From a bacterium (lineage in GTDB: Bacteria > Electryoneota > RPQS01), in NCBI GenBank assembly GCA_013360195.1, contig JABWCQ010000006.1, forward strand, positions 1 through 64,000: a stretch of DNA of 64,000 nucleotides, given 5' to 3'. Both the position numbers and the translations under genes were made by a program. The notes beneath the pieces were generated by a model that saw only the letters and a program-made list of their open reading frames with translations, had not been told where the DNA came from and ran no database searches. Below, piece by piece: positions 50,512-59,834 of this stretch; positions within the stretch are counted from its first letter, which is position 1; each line of letters begins with the position of its first letter.

Positions 50512-52143
50512 TCAGTTCTCTGCGGGTCCGCTGACCTGAAGCTCACGCAACGCCGTTTCATTGATTTGTATGTCGGCGTCAGCCCGCAGATCATTTATCA
50601 TGTTCTCTATCGTCACAATTTGTTTTTGCTGCTCAAGCATGGATTTGATCGATGGTGTTGCATCGGCCAACGTTCGCCTGGTACCGGGTTCTCTCTCGAC
50701 CAAACGCATCACAGCGAATCCGTCAGAACCTGCAAGAGGCGGGAAGCACGTGCCGAGTTCTGCTGTCTCAAGCTGTACTGCAAGCTCACGGGGAAACTGA
50801 CTTAAGTTTGCCCAATCCCGTAAACCGCCGCGAACCTTGTACTCATCGATTGAAAACTGCTCTGCTATCCACGTGAAATCGGCTCCTGCGAGAATCTTTT
50901 CGTAGTCAGCCTGTGCTTCCTCGAGAGTGTTCCGCGTTATAATCGCGACGCGAATTCGACCGGGAGCTACAAAGCGATCTGGATTCGCGTCATAGAACGT
51001 CTTGACTTCGTCATCAGTGACCTTGACAGTTGGACCAATAACAGACTGCAGGTATTGAACAACCATCATTGAGTCACGAAACACGCTTGCTTCTGCGTCA
51101 AGCCGCGGATCCTCGACGTAATCCCTGCGACCGGCAATCTCTTTCAACATCATTACCTGATATTGCTCGTCCAGGGTCTCCCACAAAACTCTCTGATTAT
51201 CCCGGTCTGAGCGACCTACGATTCTGTGAACATACTTGTTCTTCAAGTCGTATGCCGTAAGTTCGCGGGACTTGCCGATGCGCATGACCGGGCGTTTCGA
51301 CTCATCAATGGCCTGCGCCATGCGGATCGGGATGGAATCCACTGCAGCTGTGTCAATCCATACGGGAATGCCGGCAGCGTTAGCTGCAATAAAACCCCTG
51401 CGAAAGTCAGCACCCTTGTCAATGAGCAGTTGTTTACGTATGACGACCGTGACACTGTCATATATTGCTTCATCCGGAGGTAAAAAGGCTTCGGCACGGA
51501 CGACCGTCCAGGTATTCCAGAGAAACATCGGTCCAAATAGGTCGCCAGGTGAAGCTGATTCGAGCTGACGTGACAAATCTTCAGGAATGTCATAAAGCGG
51601 GTAGATGCCCGCATCGCCGCCGAGGGTCTTGAACTTGTCTATTGAGTGGTGTGTTGCGAGAGAGGCCATCGAGACACCGGCTCGGATACTGTCGGCAATT
51701 GAAGCAGACAGGCTTGAATCGATGACACAAATAAGTCGAAGCATAACGCGGCGATAGTAACGATTGAAACCGGCGCGAAGCTCATCCTCAGGAATATTCC
51801 AATCCTTTGGCTGTATATCTTCAAGCAGCATCTGGTAGGCGGAAGTCTCACGAAACCAGCGCACCGCATCCACCACTGTCTTCTCCTGATCGAGACCCAA
51901 CGCATATGCGTCATGAAGGATCAGCTTGTCGTTTATGAGTCTGTTTAGCAGCTTCTCGAGGCTGAAGTCAGAGCGATCAACAGCACCGGATTGAGCAGAG
52001 TGAATGCGTTCCAATTCGGTTGCCATCATATCAACGGTAATGTCCTCTCCGTTGACCGTGGCAATTACGACATTGTCTTCTGCAAAACAATGGGCGGTGA
52101 TCATGCAGACAGTGAGGAAAAGAGTAATGAGTCGAAGCGACAT
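50512..52143 (-). CDS. SurA/PpiD-like peptidyl-prolyl isomerase (parvulin type)
   Basis: A 543-aa periplasmic protein with signal peptide (LITLFLTVCMITAHCFA), an N-terminal SurA-like chaperone domain (VATVNGEDITVDMM, 'LINDKLILHDAYALG'), a degenerate parvulin domain (residues ~130-225) and a second parvulin domain (~395-500; 'RIRVAIITRNTLEEAQADYEKI', 'GGLRDWANLSQFP', 'GSDGFAVMRL'). It lies eight bases after the CsgG-like gene and 37 before the 26-haem gene. It probably helps to fold the barrel or the cytochromes encoded with it. Confidence 0.88.
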   Translation of the reverse strand: MSLRLITLFLTVCMITAHCFAEDNVVIATVNGEDITVDMMATELERIHSAQSGAVDRSDFSLEKLLNRLINDKLILHDAYALGLDQEKTVVDAVRWFRETSAYQMLLEDIQPKDWNIPEDELRAGFNRYYRRVMLRLICVIDSSLSASIADSIRAGVSMASLATHHSIDKFKTLGGDAGIYPLYDIPEDLSRQLESASPGDLFGPMFLWNTWTVVRAEAFLPPDEAIYDSVTVVIRKQLLIDKGADFRRGFIAANAAGIPVWIDTAAVDSIPIRMAQAIDESKRPVMRIGKSRELTAYDLKNKYVHRIVGRSDRDNQRVLWETLDEQYQVMMLKEIAGRRDYVEDPRLDAEASVFRDSMMVVQYLQSVIGPTVKVTDDEVKTFYDANPDRFVAPGRIRVAIITRNTLEEAQADYEKILAGADFTWIAEQFSIDEYKVRGGLRDWANLSQFPRELAVQLETAELGTCFPPLAGSDGFAVMRLVEREPGTRRTLADATPSIKSMLEQQKQIVTIENMINDLRADADIQINETALRELQVSGPAEN

Positions 52144-52151
52144 AATGCAAG

Positions 52152-53231
52152 TTAGTTTAATGGTTCAGCCACTTTGCGGCGAATGACTTTGAGATCGGAT
52201 ATAGCATCATCAATAACCTCGCTCGCTAATGCGGCGGGGCTATAAATGATGCCCAGGTCAAACAATCCTTTGCGCGACCTGCCTGTTCGTTCCAGGTGGT
52301 CCGCCCAAACCACCGAGTTACTTTTTGGATCAATCATTCTAAGCTCCACGGCAACTTCAGGGCTGTTTCCAAGAGTTACCAGGCGAATAGGTGTCAATTT
52401 GCTAATAGTTCCCGTAACTACGAGTGCCGCATCCAAACTATCAGAAAGCATTTTACTTACCGCACCTACGGATTGGCCGTACCGCAAGTCCTCACATGCC
52501 AGCATGACGTTGCGGACCCGGCCAGGATCAATAACAATGAAATCATGGCGCGCAAGAGACGAAACCAGGAAGTTTCCAATCATATCGCCTGAATAGGGTA
52601 CCTCTGATTCATCCACGGGAGGGATAACAGCGATAGGGAGGCACGGGTAGTAACTGCGGCTGCTATTCCCGGAACCTGCAAGTTCAGTGCTTGCCAGTTT
52701 TCGTGAGGAACGGCTCAAATTCAGTGTCGAGAACAGTTGATTCGCTGCAGCGCGGGCAAGCTTGCGCTCACTCTTGTGAGCGGGTTTTGAGAACAAGGAA
52801 TGAGTGCCACCGCCGGTAATCGTGGCACAGTCTTGCCATACAAGTGCGGAGTTGTCAGAGAGCAACATTCGTGTGCAGACTGAAATCTCTGAGAAGACAG
52901 AGTCGACAACAAAGCTGTGTACCGTTCCTACTATAACGAATTGTGCGTCCAGTGAATCGCAGAGAGCCTTAATCTCATTCTCGAGCGGCGCAGCGGTATT
53001 TCGAATACGCAATGAGCGAAGCACGTTTGAAGTAGAGTCGGCATCGACAATGTCAAGCTTCTTTGATTCCAGCCGTGCACGCGCCGCGTAATCAAACATC
53101 CCTCGTGCTGATTCGGTTGCTGTGGGACCACTGAAGGGCAACAAAACTACTCGCTCTGCGGAGATTGCAGCAGATGCGACCGACATTATTACGGCAAGCC
53201 GGAGGGTGTTAAGTAGTCCATGCAACTTCAT
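52152..53231 (-). CDS. CsgG/FlgO-like exported protein, 359 aa
   Basis: I chose ATG 53231 because it overlaps the previous stop and is followed by a signal peptide (LNTLRLAVIMSVASAAISA). The protein has two similar halves: 'RVVLLPFSGPTATES...FVIVGTVHSF' and 'IAVIPPVDESEVPYSGDMIGNFLVSSLARHDF...LVVTGTISKL'. This is the pattern of CsgG-, FlgO- or TolB-N-like nucleator folds. There is no lipobox. It is the partner of the lipoprotein upstream. Role in the conduit operon unknown; outer-membrane assembly is a guess. Confidence 0.7.
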   Translation of the reverse strand: MKLHGLLNTLRLAVIMSVASAAISAERVVLLPFSGPTATESARGMFDYAARARLESKKLDIVDADSTSNVLRSLRIRNTAAPLENEIKALCDSLDAQFVIVGTVHSFVVDSVFSEISVCTRMLLSDNSALVWQDCATITGGGTHSLFSKPAHKSERKLARAAANQLFSTLNLSRSSRKLASTELAGSGNSSRSYYPCLPIAVIPPVDESEVPYSGDMIGNFLVSSLARHDFIVIDPGRVRNVMLACEDLRYGQSVGAVSKMLSDSLDAALVVTGTISKLTPIRLVTLGNSPEVAVELRMIDPKSNSVVWADHLERTGRSRKGLFDLGIIYSPAALASEVIDDAISDLKVIRRKVAEPLN

Positions 53232-53797
53232 GAAACCAATGACTTGACGAGCTTCCGAATTGCCCGTAACGTCGCATCTCCGCGCGAGGATTCGCCAACA
53301 CCCATCATTCTTGAGAGTGAACCCGGTCCGCCCAAAGATACGGCAGATGACCATACAGTATTGCCCGTTTCGCAATCCACCATGCGCGCGTCAATGCTGA
53401 CAACATGTGATGAACTGGAGCGGCCAGTCATTTGCGCGGCCTCGCCCACCGAACCAAAGATGACCGCTTGAACGCCCAGTGAGTCGGACATACGTTTAAG
53501 ACCTTTGAGATCAAGTTCACCGGATTTCTGCTGATTGATGTCTTTTAGGACCCGTGCAGTTTCCCCCGGTTCTACGACATCAAATGCTTGGGCGGCCAAT
53601 AGCTCCGTAATGAAGAGCCTTGTCGCATACCCAGCCACTCCTTGTTCCGTGGACAGGTTTTCAAAGTTTACTACAGCTACGCGTTCCACCATACTGAAGT
53701 CATATTCCGGATGCAGGAAGACCGTGACACGTTTTGCGGTACAACCGAAAACAAATGCCGCCATTGCGGTAAGGAGCATGAATCTGAAAGCGGTCAT
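53228..53797 (-). CDS. CsgG-like lipoprotein, 189 aa
   Basis: Lipoprotein signal peptide with lipobox VFGC (Cys19). The body 'ERVAVVNFENLSTEQGVAGYATRLFITELLAAQAFDVVEP' followed by 'VQAVIFGSVGEA' is the CsgG/GNA1162-like fold. It sits 25 bases after the barrel gene and overlaps the next gene by four bases. Likely on the periplasmic face of the outer membrane, perhaps aiding barrel placement (inference). Confidence 0.78.
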   Translation of the reverse strand: MTAFRFMLLTAMAAFVFGCTAKRVTVFLHPEYDFSMVERVAVVNFENLSTEQGVAGYATRLFITELLAAQAFDVVEPGETARVLKDINQQKSGELDLKGLKRMSDSLGVQAVIFGSVGEAAQMTGRSSSSHVVSIDARMVDCETGNTVWSSAVSLGGPGSLSRMMGVGESSRGDATLRAIRKLVKSLVS

Positions 53798-53821
53798 GGT
53801 TTATCTTCTCTCGTTGCTTCA

Positions 53822-55897
53822 CTAAAATCGTGTAAAGAGTGATACACGTCCGGACGACGAGGTGTCCTCACCTTCGCGTTCGTTAATCGCATAGGATGCA
53901 GTCAGTTCTGTCCTGATCGACCAGTTGTATACAGCTTGTATGGAGTACTGACTCGAGTTTACGTCCTGATTGCCTTCGATGCGGTTGAAGGATCCGCCAA
54001 GTGAAATCTTGTACGTCGGAGTCCATGAGACGATACCGTCGTATGATCTGTCCTGACGAAGCGGATCCGTCATGCTTGTTGCGTTTCCGGTCAAGTTGAT
54101 CGTTTCTGTCAAACGATAATTCAATCGGCCGCCAAGGGTTGTTTGGTACTTGCGAACTGCGCTGACACGAGCCGAGCGCGATTCATACCGATATGAGAAA
54201 GTCACCTGAGAGCGATCAGTCGGTTCGCCTTCAAACTCACTCATGTACGAACGGGAGAATATTTTGTCCTGATCGTCAAACCGCTGGTCTTCACCGTAAA
54301 TGAAGTGTGTGGTCACGCGCAACGCGGGCAGCAGTATTGTCCGGGCTTCAATCCTCCCCCAGTCATTTCGTCTCTGCAGAAACTCGCCATCCCTTTCTTC
54401 CGTGCGGCTTGCCGAAGCCATGGTAGTCAGCGCGCGGCTCCACGTTGATCGCAACATGGCACTCCCGGAGGTCGAGTACGTGAAATCGTCTCCGGTCTCG
54501 GTGTAATTTGAGCGCGACCATGAGTATCTGCTCACAAATTCCGTCAAGTTTGACGGATCAAGCCTTAGCGAGGTCTGAAGTCCATCTTCCTCGCGAGCAA
54601 GTGAAGTCAGGGTTGCGCTTTGCCGAAGTGCGTCACCGGAAAAGTCCCAGCTTAGCCACTCGGAAGGTGTGAGCAGAATTCGCGATGAGACGCGTTGATC
54701 GGTAGTGCGGTCATCCTCTTCGAATTCTGATCTTGTAATAAGTCCCCGAAGTTCCGTAACGTGCAAGGGAGTGTTCAGCAGCTGAGGAGATACCGTGACC
54801 TTAATATATCGAGTTTGAACCTCGGTGAATGCGAATTCGTAGCGCAGAAACAAGGTGCTGAATGGGGCAGTAGTTCCTGAAAGAATCGGTGTCCAATTCA
54901 AATTGTCCGAACTTTGCCAGATTGACCAGGTCAGCGGCAACGCAGCCAAACTGTCAACGTACAAATGCAAGTGGTCAATTGCAACCTGTTGTCCAAAGTC
55001 CAAACCGAAATTGTGCGTCTCGCCGTTTACGAGGTCGTAGTTTTCTCCAGCCGGAAGTTCAATCAGACCGTCTACCAGGGCCGGAGCAGTATCCAGAGGG
55101 TCAAAATCGGGTGACGGGTCCGAGGTGTAAAGTCCGGCGTTCGCTCGAATGACCACCAAGGCCTCGCCAGTAAAAGTCGAATTGTCTGTTTCCTTCCGCG
55201 TCGATGCCTGGTAGCTGGCGGAAAGATTAAGCACACGGTCAAAGGCGGATCTGGTCAAGTCTAAACGACCATTATGGCTAAGTGAAACGCGATCCAAGTC
55301 AGTCTCGGCATTTCGTACCAGCAGGTCCGTGTACTCATAGTTTGCGTAAATACTGTGAGCGCTGTAGTTCGCACCGGCGCTAAGCGAGCGCGTGCGCGTG
55401 TCGTAACCAAGCAAGTCAAGATCATTTACATTCTTGGCCCAGCTCCAAGACGCAAAAAGACGAGGCAAGCCCGTCCAAATCGTTTGACCTCGCAAAGAGG
55501 CCGCTCCGGCCGTCATCTTCATCGTACCGGTCTTGTCCCGGTCTGACCGATAGGATCCATCACCTCGCATATCCAGCAACGGCATCGTCCAGTTTATGGA
55601 TCCTGTTGGTCTGTATTCTGTTGTCCAAAGATGAACTCCGGTACCGGAATTGCTTTGGAGGTGCCGAAACAGACCGCTCAATGAGTATCTGATATTGTGC
55701 GTTGGCTGTCCGGAGGTGAACAACGTGTACTGTTGCTCGTATGACGTGGATCGCGTTGTGTCAATTGTTGAAGACGCGGCGCTGCCGGAAAGTGTGCCGC
55801 CCCAGTCGGCATAGAGACCTTCAGTCGCTAACAAACCGATTGTCAGCAATAAAGCCTTAATGGCCACAAACACAATATTTATGAATTGTGCTCTCAT
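53822..55897 (-). CDS. Outer-membrane beta-barrel protein, candidate porin of an electron conduit, 691 aa
   Basis: It has an N-terminal hydrophobic signal (IVFVAIKALLLTIGLLATEG), many alternating aromatic strands and a C-terminal Phe (SLFTRF) for Bam recognition. About 20-26 strands are plausible. Residues ~285-390 form an inserted F5/8-type (discoidin-like) beta-sandwich: 'GLDFGQQVAIDHLHLYVDS', 'WSIWQSSDNLNW', 'RYIKVTV'. It is the first gene of the operon with the two multihaem cytochromes. By analogy with MtrB and PioB it may sheath a cytochrome across the outer membrane; no sequence link to MtrB is claimed. Confidence 0.8.
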   Translation of the reverse strand: MRAQFINIVFVAIKALLLTIGLLATEGLYADWGGTLSGSAASSTIDTTRSTSYEQQYTLFTSGQPTHNIRYSLSGLFRHLQSNSGTGVHLWTTEYRPTGSINWTMPLLDMRGDGSYRSDRDKTGTMKMTAGAASLRGQTIWTGLPRLFASWSWAKNVNDLDLLGYDTRTRSLSAGANYSAHSIYANYEYTDLLVRNAETDLDRVSLSHNGRLDLTRSAFDRVLNLSASYQASTRKETDNSTFTGEALVVIRANAGLYTSDPSPDFDPLDTAPALVDGLIELPAGENYDLVNGETHNFGLDFGQQVAIDHLHLYVDSLAALPLTWSIWQSSDNLNWTPILSGTTAPFSTLFLRYEFAFTEVQTRYIKVTVSPQLLNTPLHVTELRGLITRSEFEEDDRTTDQRVSSRILLTPSEWLSWDFSGDALRQSATLTSLAREEDGLQTSLRLDPSNLTEFVSRYSWSRSNYTETGDDFTYSTSGSAMLRSTWSRALTTMASASRTEERDGEFLQRRNDWGRIEARTILLPALRVTTHFIYGEDQRFDDQDKIFSRSYMSEFEGEPTDRSQVTFSYRYESRSARVSAVRKYQTTLGGRLNYRLTETINLTGNATSMTDPLRQDRSYDGIVSWTPTYKISLGGSFNRIEGNQDVNSSQYSIQAVYNWSIRTELTASYAINEREGEDTSSSGRVSLFTRF

Positions 55898-56216
55898 CGG
55901 AGCTTTTGAATAGAATCAACAATAGTTGTCATTCGTCATCACTTATCTGTCACATCGCAGGGCAAAAAGAAGGACCGAGCGCAACGAAGAGATTCTTCGT
56001 ATTCGGTCCTGGCCAAATTTGCGTTATTCTGCCCGGAGGGCAGGTAGTATTATGACGAACTAACAAAGAACTGATCAACCAGAATGAAAGTATTCCCGCG
56101 ACCCCCCGGACAGAACTGGGGAGAAGCAAAACCGAGGGGCCGCGGTATTTTCGAACAGACTACAAGGAACCATTCAAACAGAACGACAAATCCTGTCGCT
56201 CAATCGGAAAAGCTGT
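55898..56216. other. Intergenic region upstream of the barrel operon
   Basis: It holds the terminator of the six-haem gene (55964-56010) and, between that and 55897, the presumed promoter of the operon; I see no clear -35/-10 pair. 56011-56216 is gene-free. Confidence 0.5.
55964..56010 (-). terminator. Terminator of the six-haem cytochrome gene
   Basis: AGGACCGA (55971-55978) pairs with TCGGTCCT (56003-56010), with an inner ACGAAGA/TCTTCGT stem. On the minus strand it is followed by TCTTTTTG. Confidence 0.75.
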
Positions 56217-57284
56217 TTAGAACGGATTGTGGTCGTTCTTATCCTTGTTGTGGCACTTGTTGCACAGCGAACGCTGATTCGGGCTGTTGTAAGTTTGCGG
56301 CATTACATACGAACCAGATTCAACACCGTCATCTCCATAGACAGTGATGTTGAAATCCCAACGACCGGCATTCTGACCGCTTGTGGCGTGTGCGCGGTGG
56401 CAGGTGATGCAACTGACCTTCGAATTGTTGTCTGGACCGGCTGTCCAGGCAATTGTCATTTCAGGATCTTCAAACGGAACATCGGCAATGTAAGCCGTCG
56501 CAGCGTTTCCGCCGTTCTGGTTCAACGTGCCGGCGTACGTATTGTAGATGTTCTGAATCGTGCTGCTCATGCCAACTCCACTCGGGTGACGATACTGTGT
56601 CTCGTTGTTGTGGAAGTTGCCGTGGCAGTTTGAGCACCAGCCACTCATGCCGCTCTGATACGCAATGTGATTTGCGTCCGTTTCCGAACTGCCGGCGCCG
56701 CTAAACGGCAGACCTTCGGCGATCGGAGCCGCTTGAGTGTAATTGAAGTTGCCGGCTTCAGCATGGTCACCAGCGCCGTATAGGAGACGATAGTTGGCAT
56801 TTCCATGCGGGTCGTGGCAGCTCGTGCAGCTCAGTGACGAAGCCGGATAGTTGCCGCCGGGCGACACCGGATTCAGACCGTCAACAACCGTACCGCGGCT
56901 CGGCGATATGACCGTGTGGCCAGCGCGCCAACCCGGTATCGGATTCAAACCGCCGTTGTGACCGTCGTTGATGTTGTCTTCAAGCAGGAAGGCAAAGTTA
57001 CCCGGGCCACGCTCGGCGCCTGGGGATGTCGGACTGGCAGCCCACACGGCGCCACGGCTGGTGGCATGGCAGGACAAGCACAGATCCGTGGCATTCGCAA
57101 ATTTCAATAAATACGGATAGCCCGTGCCGGTCGGATCAATCAGCGCACCGTTGCCATTTGTATTGTGCATCGTATGGCAGCCGGCGCAGTACGCGACGCC
57201 CTCATCATGGAACGCGAGCGCACTGTTCACTTGCAGGCAAATCATTGCTGCAAATGCAAGTACTAGCAATACAGACCGTCTCAT
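56217..57284 (-). CDS. Six-haem c-type cytochrome, 355 aa
   Basis: I chose ATG 57284 because AAGGAGGT lies just before it and a signal peptide follows (SVLLVLAFAAMICLQVNSALA). Six CXXCH motifs: CAGCH, CLSCH, CTSCH, CSNCH, CITCH and CNKCH. These are widely spaced with 'CHTMHNT', 'CHDPHGN' and 'CHRAHAT' contexts, so it belongs to the doubled-CXXCH/NapC-like exported cytochromes. It may be a periplasmic carrier or an extracellular terminal cytochrome for the conduit operon, which lies downstream on the same strand beyond a terminator. Confidence 0.9.
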   Translation of the reverse strand: MRRSVLLVLAFAAMICLQVNSALAFHDEGVAYCAGCHTMHNTNGNGALIDPTGTGYPYLLKFANATDLCLSCHATSRGAVWAASPTSPGAERGPGNFAFLLEDNINDGHNGGLNPIPGWRAGHTVISPSRGTVVDGLNPVSPGGNYPASSLSCTSCHDPHGNANYRLLYGAGDHAEAGNFNYTQAAPIAEGLPFSGAGSSETDANHIAYQSGMSGWCSNCHGNFHNNETQYRHPSGVGMSSTIQNIYNTYAGTLNQNGGNAATAYIADVPFEDPEMTIAWTAGPDNNSKVSCITCHRAHATSGQNAGRWDFNITVYGDDGVESGSYVMPQTYNSPNQRSLCNKCHNKDKNDHNPF

Positions 57285-57390
57285 TAGAGACCTCCTTAGT
57301 GTACAGATAGTCATCTCGTCAGAGAGATGTGTTACGAATTGAGTCTTGGTATAAAGGGGCATATGTTAAAAGTGGCGTATCCATCCGCGG

Positions 57391-58386
57391 TCATGATCCA
57401 CTCACGACTGGCGCATTCCGGAAAACTACCGACTGTATTCGATTCTGGTATGTCTGTCCGACCAGCAAAGTCCCATCACCGCAGCACACAAGGCTTGTGG
57501 GGTGGAAAAACCAACCCTCAATCAGACCTGCGCCGCCGACTTCGCGAACATACTGTCCATCCGCGTTGAAGTACTGAAGCAGATGACGATGCTTGTCCAA
57601 GACTATATACTCGCCGGCCGCATTAACGCAGCAGGCAATTGGAAAACTCAGTTCTGTTACCCCGCCGCCGGCGACACCGAAGATACGAATCAGCTTACCG
57701 TCAAATCCAACGCGAGCTGCTTGACCGATTATCGGGAGAGTGACAAGCATCTCGTTCGCGTGAATTGAAAAGTTGCCAATGAAAGGGGTATTGCGGGTCT
57801 CTTCGCCGGCTTCGGTTAATATCGGAAAATTCCGCAGCGGCGCTCCGTTCATGTCATAAACATAAACCCTTAGCGGCTCTACGCAAAGTGCGTATAAGCT
57901 GCCGGTGCGGTCAATGGCGATTCCTGTGGGTGCAATCCGCTCACCGTTAGCTTCAAGATCGAGATACTTCAGAAAGTCGCCGTTGTAGTCAAATGCCGCC
58001 AAAGTATGCTCACGAGTGTCACCCAGTACGTAAACTCTGCCGGTGGAATCAACGGCCACTTGCTGCGGGTTGCTTACGCGATCGCGGGTGGAAAATTCGA
58101 AGCTATACCTGCGCTGTGAATCGTAAATCGCAATACGGGAAGTGGACGCGTCCGTGATGTATATGTCGCCCGTGTGCGAATCCACATATAAAGAGGTAGG
58201 GAGTAGGCTTGTCTTGTCACCGGCCGGGTAGCGAAGCGACAAGGATATATCATATTCCTGTGCCACGCTTGTTCCGACGCAAAGAAAAACAAAAAGCACA
58301 ACAGCAGCTTGAGTCGCCCGTATCGCGAACCTCAAGTGCAGCGTGCTATATTCTTTGCAAGGCCTCATTGCCTTATCTAAGACCAT
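57391..58386 (-). CDS. NHL-repeat beta-propeller protein, exported, 331 aa
   Basis: The N-terminus has a hydrophobic export signal after a long basic region (AAVVLFVFLCVGTSVA). The rest has NHL-type blades: 'PTSLYVDSHTGDIYITDAS', 'PQQVAVDSTGRVYVLGD', 'PTGIAIDRTGSLYALC', 'PIACCVNAAGEYIVLDK', 'PTSLVCCGDGTLLVGQ'. Such propellers often accompany multihaem cytochromes in FCB bacteria, perhaps as scaffolds. It lies 106 bases upstream of the six-haem gene on the same strand and may share its transcript. Start uncertain; ATG at ~58368 (MRPCK) is an alternative. Confidence 0.85.
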   Translation of the reverse strand: MVLDKAMRPCKEYSTLHLRFAIRATQAAVVLFVFLCVGTSVAQEYDISLSLRYPAGDKTSLLPTSLYVDSHTGDIYITDASTSRIAIYDSQRRYSFEFSTRDRVSNPQQVAVDSTGRVYVLGDTREHTLAAFDYNGDFLKYLDLEANGERIAPTGIAIDRTGSLYALCVEPLRVYVYDMNGAPLRNFPILTEAGEETRNTPFIGNFSIHANEMLVTLPIIGQAARVGFDGKLIRIFGVAGGGVTELSFPIACCVNAAGEYIVLDKHRHLLQYFNADGQYVREVGGAGLIEGWFFHPTSLVCCGDGTLLVGQTYQNRIQSVVFRNAPVVSGS

Positions 58387-58928
58387 ATCGCGATCGACGA
58401 TGTCGTTCGCCAGCCCAGTTCCGTTTTTTTAGTCAGTCGAGCGCGAAATCCTACTTCATTTATCAGATTTAACACGGACTTTCGCGTGCTCAAGCTTGGT
58501 GCAAAGATACCACATAGGACGAGAAAACGCAACGTGACTGGTTGACATCAACCTGTGAACTTTTTTGCCCACTTCTTCCGGCTAACCGATTGTTATATCT
58601 TGCGAAACCGACCTGCAAAATTAGAAAAGGGTCAGTGACAATGGTGCATTTATGAAATTATACGGAGGCACAGGATAACTTGCACCTCCTTGTCATATTT
58701 AGACTTGTGCATCGCCCGCGGCAGTCTATTGTGAAAAATTTCACACTAAGTCTATGAGTTTATTTAAGCCGTTCCGCTACTCTCAAATCAGACCAATTTT
58801 GTCAACTTCTCTTCAGACTCTTCTGTGACTTTGCTACATGACGTTTCCGTGACAATTGCGTGACACTCATTTGTGCTCCGTTCGTTACTTTAAGAACCAA
58901 AAGAAAGCGAAAAAAACGGAACGGACAC
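58387..58928. other. Divergent promoter region ahead of the haem operon
   Basis: No gene. It contains the CRP/FNR-family palindrome at 58730-58745 and a GGAGGCAC...GCACCTCC inverted repeat (~58663-58688). AT-rich around 58735-58770. Confidence 0.6.
58730..58745. promoter_or_regulatory. CRP/FNR-family binding site
   Basis: TGTGA-AAAATT-TCACA, a perfect match to the CRP-type consensus TGTGA-N6-TCACA, 183 bases before the hemC ATG. A redox- or nutrient-responsive family member probably controls the haem operon, the divergent NHL/cytochrome genes, or both. Confidence 0.6.
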
Positions 58929-59834
58929 ATGAGAATCGGCACAAGAGGCAGCGCGTTAGCCCGAACGCAAACAGATTGGGTTAGGAAGTATCTTGAACAG
59001 GCTCTCGGCACGTCAATCGAGGTTCAAACCATTTCTACTCAGGGTGACAGAGTCACAGACCGGCCCCTTAGAGAGCTTGAAGGCAGCGGATACTTCACCA
59101 AGGAGCTTGAGGAAGCCCTCTTGGATGGCAGAGTCGATGTGGCCGTTCACTCATATAAGGATATGCCGTCAAAATGTCCCGACGGGCTTGTGCTTGCCGC
59201 GGTCTCTGCTCGCGAAGAGGCCAACGACCTGCTTATCATGCGCAGCGAGGTCGCTACCATGCCAGCAGAAGACTTTTGGCTGTCGGAAGAAGCCCTGGTC
59301 GGAACAAGTGCAGTACGTCGTGAGGCACAAATTAAAGCTCTGCGGCCAGATCTTCGGACAAAGGACCTGCGTGGCAATGTGCCAACAAGACTTACAAAAC
59401 TGCACAATGGTGAGTTTGATGCGATTCTGCTCGCAAGCGCTGGTGTACGCAGGTTGGGATTCGATCTCACAGAGTTCAATGTCCAAAAGCTGCCACCTTC
59501 CCTATTTGTTCCCGCGCCTGGTCAGGGCGCGCTGGCCATTCAAATGCGCGCTGATGACGAACGTATTCCGCTTGTGAGGAATGCTATTCACAATGAGGAG
59601 AGCTGGATTGCAACGCGAATTGAGCGGGAAGTTCAAGCCCGGTTCGGAGGTGGTTGCGGCCTTCCACTCGGGGCTCACGCCTGTCGCAAGGATGGCAAGT
59701 GGGTTCTTGAGGGATTCTGGTTCAGTGCCTGTACCGGACCTGTACGCGCGACCGTGCGCGGAGAGTCACATGAAGATCTTGCAAATCAACTCTACAACGA
59801 ACTGGCGGGCTGCTCATGCGAATGCGCGTGTTGA
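58929..59834 (+). CDS. hemC: Hydroxymethylbilane synthase (porphobilinogen deaminase)
   Basis: A 301-aa enzyme that joins four porphobilinogens into hydroxymethylbilane. I chose ATG 58929 (MRIGTRGSALARTQT), the normal HemC N-terminus; the frame is open upstream but is not HemC-like. Family marks: 'GDRVTDRPL', 'VDVAVHSYKDMP', 'GTSAVRREAQI', 'DLRGNVPTRL', 'ASAGVRRLG', 'APGQGALAIQ', and the cofactor Cys in 'GGGCGLPLGAHA'. All appear intact. First gene of the haem operon; overlaps hemD by 19 bases. Confidence 0.97.
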   Translation: MRIGTRGSALARTQTDWVRKYLEQALGTSIEVQTISTQGDRVTDRPLRELEGSGYFTKELEEALLDGRVDVAVHSYKDMPSKCPDGLVLAAVSAREEANDLLIMRSEVATMPAEDFWLSEEALVGTSAVRREAQIKALRPDLRTKDLRGNVPTRLTKLHNGEFDAILLASAGVRRLGFDLTEFNVQKLPPSLFVPAPGQGALAIQMRADDERIPLVRNAIHNEESWIATRIEREVQARFGGGCGLPLGAHACRKDGKWVLEGFWFSACTGPVRATVRGESHEDLANQLYNELAGCSCECAC

